Below are positions 10,213-19,659 of a DNA stretch of 64,000 bases, piece after piece (the first letter of the stretch is position 1; each line of letters begins with the position of its first letter). A model generated the notes under the pieces. The model was given only the letters and a program-made list of their open reading frames with translations, was not told where the DNA came from and did not search any database. Origin of the DNA: Lotus japonicus. Its lineage: Eukaryota > Streptophyta > Magnoliopsida > Fabales > Fabaceae. A program made the position numbers and the translations under genes. Where the stretch lies: the NCBI RefSeq assembly GCF_012489685.1, contig NC_080045.1:2237001-2301000 (forward strand), in the 5' to 3' direction.

Positions 10213-11063
10213 GGCAGGTGAAATTGCGGGAAAATGAAAATTTTGCGATTCTGATTTTTGCAGCACGTTCACCGATGAATTCTAAGAGAAATTCTGGCGT
10301 TAGATTTCCAGAACTCAAAACAAATCTCTGACATTTGGGAAAAACGATATCTAAAATCCCAAAAGCGGTGTAAGTTAATCTGTCCTGAAAAACTACTTTT
10401 TGCTGTGATCGTCAGACGACAAAACTTCCTTCTGAAGAAAGATTGGAAATGTCGAAACAAATCTGGTAGCGCGAACGGAAACTTCGTTAGAAGTCCCGGA
10501 AAGAAAAAGTCTTCATCCATCGCTTGAATCTAGGGTTTAGAAGCAAAGAAATCAGCGTCGTCGAACTTCCGAACAGTGAAACCTATCGTGCGTACAGTCC
10601 AGGGTTCCGAAATGAAACGCTGGTCGAAGGAAAAATAAAGAGAACCTTTAAATTTCCCAAGGATTAGAAATCTCACTTAAAACGTTGCTCTAAAGCGAAA
10701 TTAGCCTATTCTGGACACGCTCGCCATAAGGCAAGTGTGCAGACGACTCGCACTAACTCCGAAAACGACTACGCAACATTCCTCAAGCAATTCCTGAACT
10801 TTCTTCTTCATTAATCTTTCTCAAACATCAAACTCCTGTCACGCTTACACTGATTCTACGCGTGAGTCGGAAAATAACTTGCTCTGAAAATCCAGGCCTT
10901 ACAATAACTACTTTGACTATTTTTGGGGAGAAAAGAGGGACGAATCTTGACTCCATTTCATGTTTGGTTGTCTTCCTTTTGGACTTCCTTAGTTGATTCT
11001 TGGGTCGTTCATCCAGCTTAGAGGCATACTTTGCCCAATCCAAATCCATGATTGTACAGCCAT

Positions 11064-11549
11064 GAAATTCCTCGTTTCCTTATACCAAGGTGCCCTCGTG
11101 ATCTCCCTTATCAAAATTTGAGAATTCTTGCCCCGATGATGGATTTCCCAAGGCTAACCTATGCAAATTTGGGTGGAAAATGAAATTTCAAGGGAAAATC
11201 TCAAGTTGGAATGGAGAGTTTGTTCCCCCGTGAACTCCCATCTCAAAATTTGAGAATTCTTGCCTCGAGGAATTATTTCCCAAGGCTGGCTGACCTATGC
11301 AAATTTGGATGGAAAGTGAGTTATCAAGGGAAAATCTCAAGTTGGAAGGGACTCTTGGTTTTCCAAGCCTGGCCTCGTTGCCCAAATGGTTACCCCATGC
11401 CAAGGTGCCCCTATGAGCTCCCATGTCAAAATTTGAGAATTCTGGCTCCGATGATGGATTTCCCAAGGATAACCTATTCGAATTTGGGTGTAAAATGAAT
11501 TCTCAAGGGAAAATCTCAAGTTCGAAGGGATAGTTGGTTTGTCTTGGCA
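11064..11549 (-). repeat. Satellite, inverted block (right part)
   Basis: Continuation of the inverted satellite after the LTR element: nearly three monomers carrying CAAAATTTGAGAATTC. Short frames on both strands here are satellite translations. Confidence 0.9.
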
Positions 11550-13064
11550 TGCTTTGGGAAATCCATCATCGAGGCAAGAATTCTCAAATTTTGACTTGGG
11601 AGCTCACGGGGGTACCTAGGCTTAGGAAAACCATTTGGGTATCGAGGCATGCCATGGCAAACCAAGTTTCCCTTCCAACTAGAGATTTTCCCTTAAAAAC
11701 TCATTTTCCATCCCAATTCGTATAGGTTAGCCTTGGGAAATCCATCAACGCGGCAAGAATTCCCAAATTTTGACATGGGAGCACACGGGGGGCACCTTGG
11801 CATAGGGAAACCATTTGGGCAATGAGGCATGCCATTGCAAACCAAGGGTGCCTTTCAACATGTGATTTTTCCTTGAAAACTCATTTTCCACCCATATTCG
11901 CATAGGTTAGCCTTGGGAAATCCATCAATGCGGTAAGAATTCCCAAATTTTGGCATGGGAGCTCACGGGGGCACCTTGGCATAGGGTAACCATTTGGGCA
12001 ACGAGGCATGTCATGGCAAATCAAGTTTCCCTTCAAACTTGATATTTTCCCTTGAAAATTCATTTTCCACCCAAATTTGCATTAGTTAGCCTTGGGAAAT
12101 CCATCAACGCGGCAAGAATTCCCAAATTTTGACATGGGAGCTCACGGGGGCACCTTGGCATAGGGAAACCATTTGGGCAATGAGGCATTCCATGGCACAC
12201 CAAGACTCCCTTTTCACTTGAGATTTTTCTTTGACAAATCATTTTCCACCCATATTCGGATATGCTAGCCTTGGGAAATCCATCAACGCGGCAAGAATTC
12301 CCAAATTTTGACATGGGAGCTCACGGGGGCACCTTGGCATAGGGAAACCATTTGGGCAACGAGGCTTGCCATGGCAATCGAAGTTTCCCTTCCAACTTGA
12401 TATTTTCCCTTAAAAACTCATTTTCCACCCATATTCGCATAGGTTCGCCTTGGGAAATCCATCAATGCGGTAAGAATTCCCAAATTTTGGCATGGGAGCT
12501 CACGGGGGCACCTTGGCATAGGGTAACCATTTGGGCAACGAGGCATGTCATGGCAAATCAAGTTTCCCTTCCAACTTGATATTTTCCCTTGAAAATTCAT
12601 TTTCCACACAAATTTGCATTAGTTAGCCTTGGGAAATCTATCAACACGACAAGAATTTTCAAATTTTGACATGGGAGCTCACGGGGGCACCTTGACATAG
12701 GGAAACCATTTGGGCAATGAGGCATGCCATGGCAAACCAAGACTCCCTTTCAACATGAGATTTTCCCTTGAAAATTCATTTTCCACCCAAATTTGCATAG
12801 GTTAGCCTTGGGAAATCCATCATCGAGGCAAGAATTCCCAAATTTTGACATGGGAGGTCACCGGGGCACCTTGGCATAGGGAAACCATTTGGGCAACGAG
12901 GCATGCCATGGAAAACAAAGTTTCACTTTCAACTTGATATTTTCCCTTGAAAACTCATTTTCCACCCAAATATGTATATGGTTAGCCTTAGGAAATGCAT
13001 CATCGGGGCAAGAATTCCCAAATTTTGACATAGGAGCTCACGATGGCACCTTGGCATAGGGAAA
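11550..13064 (+). repeat. Satellite, start of plus-oriented array
   Basis: From about 11550 the monomers read TTGGGAAATCCATCATCG...GAATTCTCAAATTTTGAC, the complement of the previous block, so a head-to-head switch occurs within a few bases of 11550. Monomer spacing is 179-180 bp (for example CATTTTCCAC at 12061 and about 12240). About eight monomers precede the next insertion, which duplicates GGAAA at 13060-13064. Confidence 0.9.
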
Positions 13065-13839
13065 TGTTGGTAAATCCGCAAGTGTACGGAATCCACCCGG
13101 TTTTAAATATCGAACCACAGGGATTGTGAGTGACTAAATTCAGCTTAAGCCTTGAGTATGAAGGTTTGTATTATTGAATAAGAGATATGTTGAAGTAGTA
13201 AGAAGGAAAAGAAAAAATAAAAAGACAATTCAGAAAATAACATGCTTTGGGTTCTTGTTCAACTAGTCAATTTAAGCACATCATTCTAAGCACATGAACT
13301 CATGAATCTCTCCTTGATGATATAGCCTAGTTACTCACTTATTGATTCCTCACATAAGCAATTCTCCCATACTAAAAGCTAAGCCCAATTCCTTGTGTAC
13401 TTAATCATTGATATGAGGTTTTAGATCATGCAAATTCAGGCCATCAAACCACAACCCTTCCTCTATTCCTAGTAGCAAGTATAGAAGAGGTAATCCCATA
13501 ACAAGTCCCTAATCTATAACAAACTTCCGTTCTATTATAGAAAAGCATAAAGCTAGCACATGTTCTAACTTGAAACATAAAGCATGGATATGAGATTCAA
13601 CTAAAGAAGAAGAACATGTGGGAAAGAACTTAAGATTATAACTTAAAAGGAAAAGTCTTACAAGAAAACCAAAGTAAAAGAAGAGAGATTAGACAAGCAT
13701 GGCAAGAGCCATGCTTGGCTAAGAACCTGAATTACAAGCTTGGAAGCCTTCTCTCACTCTCCTAGATGTTCCTCTCCTTCTAAACTTATGTAAAAATGGA
13801 ATGGGTATCAAAGATTACAAAAGAAAATGACTAAAATCC

Positions 13840-13847
13840 TATTTATA
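13840..13847 (-). promoter_or_regulatory. TATA box of 1.3-kb solo LTR
   Basis: Minus-strand TATAAATA about 520 bp from the LTR start, in the context CCCTATAAATAGGATT. A cluster of GGCGCC-type palindromes lies just upstream (13875-13983). Confidence 0.65.
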
Positions 13848-13874
13848 GGGAAAAATCCTGAGTTTGGGATGTTC

Positions 13875-13983
13875 CGGGCGCTCAGGCGCCAATTCAGAGC
13901 GCCTGAGCGCCAATTCCATGCTGAAAAAGTGCCTCTGGGAGGTAATTGGCGCCTAGGCGCCAATTCATAGCGCCTAGGCGCTC
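13875..13983. repeat. GGCGCC/CCTAGG palindrome cluster
   Basis: Includes a perfect 22-bp palindrome at 13944-13965 (AATTGGCGCCT followed by its exact complement), a 14-bp palindrome AGCGCCTAGGCGCT at 13969-13982, and related half-sites GCGCTCAGGCGCC and GCGCCTGAGCGCC at 13879-13911. It lies upstream of the TATA box on the minus strand, a place for U3 regulatory elements. Confidence 0.75.
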
Positions 13984-14374
13984 AGACTCGCTGGAAAGTC
14001 CCTTGATCTTCATTTTAACTCCTCTTTATGCCTCTTTAAGCCTCCCTTCAATTCACCAAGCTTCTTGACCTTCCTTCTTCTTCAGTTTCAGACCTGATTA
14101 CTCTCATCAAAGCTCAAGGAAAAATATCAAGAATACCAACCATTTAATTGCACAAGGGACTCAAAACTAATGACAATTAACAAAAGACTCAAACTGTACT
14201 AAAATGCAACTAAAGCCCTTATAAAACTACAAAATTACTAAACTAATGCAAATGCACAAATAAAAGTTAAAATGCATGAGAATGCATGAAACACTACAAG
14301 AGACATAAGAAAAAGACTCAAAACTAACAAAGAAAAACCCTAAAAACATCATATAAACCCGGGTCATCAGGAAA

Positions 14375-16620
14375 CCATTTGGGCAACGAGGCATGCCATG
14401 GCAAACCAAGTTTCCCTTCCAACTTGATATTTTCCCTTGTAAACCCATTTTCCACCCAAATATGAATATGTTAGCCTTGGGAAATCCAACACAGGGGCAA
14501 GAATTCCCAAATTTTGACATAGGAGCTCACGGGGGTACCTTGGCTTAGGGAAACCATTAGGGAAATGAGGCATGCCAAGACAAACCAACTATCCTTTCCA
14601 ACTTGAAGTTTTCCCTTAAAAACTCATTTTCCACCCAAATTCGAATAAGTTAGCCTTGGGAAATTCATCCTCGAGGCAAGAATTCTCAAATTTTGACATT
14701 GGAGCTAATGGGGGCACCTTGACATAGGGAAATCATATGGGTAACGAGGCATGCCATGGAAAACCAAGCATCCTTTCCAACTTGAGATTTTCCCTTGAGA
14801 ACTCAGTTTCCACCCAAAGGATGAATTTCGTCCCCGAGGATGGATTTCCCAAGGCTATAGGGAAACCATTTGGAAACCGAGGCCAGCAGTGGCAAACCAA
14901 GAGTCCCTTCAAACTTGAGATTTTCCCATGAAAACTCATTTTTCATCCAAATTTGCATAGGTTAGCCTTGAGAAAGAAATCCTCGAGGCAAGAATTCACA
15001 AATTTTGACAAGGCAGTTCACGGGGGCACCTTGGCACAGGGAAACCCTTTGTGCAACAAGGCCAGCCGTGGCAAACCAAGGCTCCCTTCCAACTTAATAT
15101 TTCCCTTGAAAACTCATTTACCACCCAAATTCGCATAGGTTAGCATAGAGAAATCCATTCTCGAGGCCAGAATTCTCAAATTTTGAAATGGGAACTCACG
15201 GGGGCACCTTGACACATTGGGAAACCATTTTGGCAACGAGGAAAGCTGTGGCAAACCAAGAGTCCCTTCCAACATGAGATTTTCCCTTGAAAACTCTTAT
15301 TCCACCCAAATTCGCAAAGGTTAGCCTTAGGAAATCCATCATCGGGACGTAAATTCTCAAATTTTGACATGGGAGTTCACAAGGGCACCTTGGCATAGGG
15401 AAACCATTTGGGAAATGAGGCATGACAAGACAAACCAACTATCCCTTCCAACTTGAATTTTCCCTTAAAAACTCATTTTCCACCGAAATTCGCATAGGTA
15501 GCCTTGGGAAATCCATCACCGGGGCAAGAATTCTCAAATTTTGACATGGGAGCTCACGGGGGCAACTTGGCTTAGGAAAACCATTTGGGCAATGAGGCAT
15601 GCCATGACAATCTAAATCTCCCTTCCAACTTGAGATTTTCCCTTTAAAACTCATTTTCCACCCAAATTCGCATTGGTTAACCTTGGGAAATCTATCCTCG
15701 AGGAAAGAATTCTCAAATTTTTACATTAGAGCTCATGGGAGCACCTGGGCATAGGGAAACCATTTGGGCAACGAGGAATTTCATGGCAAACCAAGTTTCT
15801 TTCCAACTTGAGATTTTCCCATGAAAACTCATTTTCCACCCAAATTTGCATAGGTCAGCCTTGGGAAATCCATCATTGGGGCAAGAATTCTCAAATTTTG
15901 ATATGGGAGATCACGGGGGAACCTTGGCATAAGGAAACGAGAAATTTCATGGCAAACCAAGTCTCCCTTCCAACTTGATATTTTCCCTTGAAAACTCATT
16001 TTCCATCTAAATTTGCATCGGTTAGCCTTGGAAATCTATCATCAGGGCAAGAATTCTTAAATTTTTACATGAAAGTTCACGGGGGAACCTTGGCTTAGGG
16101 AAACCATTTGGGAAATGAGGCATGCCAAGACAAACATACTATCCCATCACCCTTGATATTTTCCCTTGAAAACTCATTTTCCACCCAAATTCGCATTGGT
16201 TAGCCTTGTGAAATCCGTCATCGGGGGTAAGAATTCTCAAACTTTGACATGAGAGCTCAATGAGGCACCTTGGCTTAAGGAAACCATTTGGGCAATGAGG
16301 CATGCCATGATGAACCAACTCTCCCTTCCAACTTGAGATTTTTCCTTGAAAACTTATTTTACAACCAACTTCGCATAAGTTAGCCTTGGGAAATCCATTA
16401 TTGGGGCATGAATTCTCAAATTTTGATATGGGAGATCACGGGGGCACCTTGGCATAAGGAAATGTGGAATTACATGGCAAACCAAGTCTCCCATGAAACT
16501 TGGTAGTTTCCCTTGAAAACTGATTTTCCATCTAAATTTGCATAGGTTAGCCTTGGGAAATTCATTCTCAGGGCAAGAATTCTCAAATTTTGACATGAGA
16601 GTTCACGATGGCACCTTGGC
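14375..16620 (+). repeat. Satellite array
   Basis: About 12-13 monomers, more diverged than those after 20 kb. From about 15900 the shorter variant appears: GGCATAAGGAAACGAGAAATTTC replaces the longer GGCATAGGGAAACCATTTGGG block, making the monomer about 12 bp shorter. The array stops after ACCTTGGC at 16620. Confidence 0.9.
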
Positions 16621-17399
16621 GTGAATATTTTTTTTCATTCTCTTTTCAAATAGAAGACTTAACATAATGAAGACTCAACCCAAAGATAAACATAAAGTAA
16701 GTGGAGATAGTGCCCGCAGGCGAATAAGTACATCCCATGGTCAGAGCCTTGAGTTTTATGAATACAGTTTTCAAGAAGATAAGTCAGCCCCAAAGGGCCT
16801 TCGAAAGACTTCCTATGCCCGACAAACTCCCTATGATCCTCCTGGAAGAGAACCACACAAAAGCTAATAGTTGGGGACCTACCCTGCCCCAAAATGAGAA
16901 ATGACAACCAGAGATGTGAAAACAATCCCCCATATACTACATTCCTAACATCGACCCTCATCCGATCATGCATGAAGTCCGGGTCCACGTCGAAGGCTCA
17001 GTAGTAGTCATTGCGCTCAGGATCCTCCCCGAACGACGAACCATCTTGAATCAGCTGTTGGACGTCTGGCAGCAGGCCGACCGCCCAAACACAACCATAC
17101 ACACAAAGCCAAGGCGCTAGGGTCAACTCACAGAATATAATAGATAATACAAACAACATGTGAAGAATAAGGGGGCATATATATATGTTGTATATATACA
17201 TATAACTTATGTATTGCCTACCCTAAGGTATATACATAACATATTTATCAACACCAAATCATCAAGATATATAACGATTGTTTTTCGACATCAAATCACA
17301 AATGACAATTGAATCTTCAACACATCAACAAATATAGTTAGGTGCATGGCGTGCCAATGCAATGTCATGCTCAAAAGATGATCCGGATAAAATGTCACC

Positions 17400-17960
17400 A
17401 TCTCGATGGATGGGACAAGCCAAGAATCTCGCTCCGCTAAAGCATCTCGCTTTTATGAAGCATCTCGCTCCTGTGAAGTAGCACTCTCCTGTGAAGCATC
17501 TTGCTCCAATGAAGCATCTCGCTCCGATGAAGTCCGATCTGAGATCGTCCTTCGGAAAGCAACACACTTTCCAAGAAATGTATGCATGAATGCAATATGG
17601 TTAGCCAAACAACGAAACGTCCTCACCAAGGTACGCGTGTCTAGCTAGAGTACATTGTCTCTACAATACCCTAAGGTAAACAAGGAAGCGCTAGTCGCAC
17701 TTGGTAACTTTCCTAGTCACTTTGGCTCACCGTCTCGATGGCCAACCAAACTGCTCCACGAGCAAAAGAATGCATCTCGCACTCAGTGACCTTTCAAGTT
17801 ACCATGGCTCACCATCTCGATGGCCAAACAACTCATCAACGATTAGGGAGAATGCTGCTCGCATTCTGTGACTTCTCGTCACAACAACTCATCCTCTTGA
17901 AGACTGAACCAAATGCTCAAGGAGCAAGGAGTGTCATCCGCACTCAGTGACTGTCCCAGT
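17400..17960 (-). repeat. Short tandem and hairpin repeats in second giant LTR
   Basis: At 17436-17530 GAAGCATCTCGCTCC-type units of ~20 bp repeat five or six times. At 17700-17960 a longer unit recurs that joins GGCTCACCATCTCGATGGCC with a GTGAC...GTCAC hairpin (TGTGAC/GTCACA and GTGACTG/CAGTCAC are perfect). These occupy the place held by the CCATTCCCGTT hairpins in the first copy but have a different sequence. Confidence 0.65.
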
Positions 17961-19651
17961 CACAACTCTAGGATCGCCGACACTTCCCGTTTTCAAACTT
18001 ATTTCAGATCCTAAGTCTTTTCCAAGAAATTGTTATTACTATTTGAAGATGTTCTATCTTTGGTTAGTGCATTATGAATTTCATTTATGAAGTCAAGTTT
18101 CGTTTCTCTTTTGTTCCAAAACTCTATAAGTAAAAAGATCTCAATAAACCCAAGTAATTCCCCGGGAAGGTCTCGATCCTAAAATGACTATGGCTTAGAC
18201 CTCCGGTCGAAGCCTGCCTAACATTTCCCAAACCTCGTCATTAGCATGGCATAACATCACGTTTTCCCCACACTCCAAAATCATATAATCAAGTATTATC
18301 TCAAATAAGTACAATTCAATAGAGCATATACAAAACATCATAAACTCAGCAGAAATAATGGCATATAGCTCAGTTGAATAACAATATCAATATAACAATA
18401 ATTCAGTGCGGAAATCATAAGACGGAAACCAGTAAACGACCGAAGCCTCTCAGAAAACGGAGACACACGTCTCATATAAGTTTTACTCGGCCGAAGCCTC
18501 CAGAAAACATTTTCCAGTCAATCACAATCAAGTGCATAAACAATAAATCAAGTCGAATTCATCGACGCCTAAAACATTAGCTAGAAAGGTAAGTTTCCCT
18601 AACCTTGAGTTGTTCCAGCCTCGCGGTGTAGGTCTCACTCACAAGCTTGTTCAGTCAACCCCAAAGTTTCCACAATTGAACCTTTGAGCAAACAAAGCAA
18701 TAATGAATCAAAACAAGTCGATACAGTCGAAACAATCCTAACTAATGTTCGACAAAGCTCAAGAAGCTTCAGAGTACAACATTTAGGCACGAATGGGAGG
18801 CTTTCCCCGAATGGATGAGTTTTGACTCGATTAAAGTTTTGTACATAAACACTTCATTCGCTAAAACGTGCATAACTCGAGCTACCGAACTCGGAATGAC
18901 ACGAAACCGACGCCAAAATTTCGACAATTGAAAGGGCTACACTATAACTCAGGTCATACAGACCCAAAAATTATTTTTGGACACGGTCCAATTACTACAA
19001 GTTTCGGCCAGTGCTAGAAACAGGGTTTTCCCAAACTTCTTCTTCGATCTAAATTAATTCCTAGGTATTCTTAGGCAATATCTAGGCCAGAGAAACTCTC
19101 AGAAAAATTATCGGGTCGAAAACTAACACAGGGGTATTTTGGTCAGTGTTTTTAGCTCGAAAACTCAAAGTTGGAATTTCAGAAAATAAATTAGATGGGT
19201 ACGTTCCTAAAATTATTTAGAACAACTAATCCTACTGAGGCTAACCTCAGTCGCAAGTTTTAGATGATAAAAACAGAAACTTTAGAAGAAATGGGTAATT
19301 TTCACAGTTATAGAGATCTAGGACAAACCGGCTGGAATTTGGCGATAATAATGACGTATTCTTGTTCTTGGGTACGAAGAAAATATATTTAGACACTAAA
19401 ATCAACCTATTTGGACAGTTTTACGAAAAGGTCAAAACTTGGAGCACAGAAAGACATAACAAAAAGCGACGGAATTTAAGATCAGAAGAAAGAAATAACA
19501 TCAGTACCTCGAGGCCTACGCGTAGCAACGAACAGAGCAACGATCAGGCAAGAACCGGAAAAAAAGTCTTCCTCCTCTCTCCCTCAAGCTCACCCACGGC
19601 CAACAAAGAAAATGAAAAGAATGGTGTGATTTTTTTGAGTTTTTGAAGTCC

Positions 19652-19659
19652 TATTTATA
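19652..19659 (-). promoter_or_regulatory. TATA box of second giant LTR
   Basis: Minus-strand TATAAATA in CAATTTCCTATAAATAGGAC, about 710 bp from the LTR start, matching the position in the first copy. Confidence 0.65.

Larger units (their letters stand above)
7418..10903 (-). mobile_element. Giant (3.49 kb) solo LTR, Ty3/gypsy-like
   Basis: On the plus strand it begins TGTAACACCCCG and ends GGCCTTACA; in its own direction it runs TGTAAGGCC...GGGGTGTTACA. It is flanked by ATAAC (7413-7417, 10904-10908). No gag, pol or second LTR is present, so this is a solo LTR left by recombination. A minus-strand TATA box lies about 690 bp from its start, giving a short U3 and a ~2.8-kb R-U5. LTRs of this size occur in Tat/Ogre-type gypsy elements of legumes; the lineage is my inference. 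A diverged, truncated relative lies at 16621-20366. Confidence 0.8.
356..11058 (-). mobile_element. Non-autonomous LTR element (LARD/TRIM-like), nested
   Basis: Two ~353-bp LTRs (356-708 and the split copy 7216-11058) flank an internal region with no gag or pol. Both outer ends carry the 5-bp duplication GCCAT (351-355, 11059-11063). The primer-binding site lies beside the right LTR and the polypurine tract beside the left one, so the element reads on the minus strand. Without the nested CACTA (2020-6258) and solo LTR (7418-10903) it would be about 3 kb. It must depend on proteins from another element. Excising it restores one continuous satellite monomer. Confidence 0.85.
7216..11058 (-). 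repeat. 5' LTR split by a giant solo LTR
   Basis: The two outer parts (7216-7417 and 10909-11058) together match the 353-bp LTR at 356-708. They are separated by the insertion 7418-10903, which duplicated ATAAC. The minus-strand TATA-like box TATATAAG is at 7316-7323, so the insertion lies upstream of the promoter core, in U3, and separates it from the distal part of the LTR. Confidence 0.85.
13065..14369 (-). mobile_element. 1.3-kb solo LTR
   Basis: TGTTGGTAAATCCGCAAGTG at the left and ...GGGTCATCA at the right, flanked by GGAAA (13060-13064, 14370-14374). In its own direction it starts TGATGACCCGGG and ends ...CTTGCGGATTTACCAACA. The end motif (a CACTTGCGGATTTACC-like terminus) resembles R-U5 ends of several plant gypsy LTR families, recalled from general knowledge. 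There is no internal region, so it is a solo LTR. No gene is present. Confidence 0.8.
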
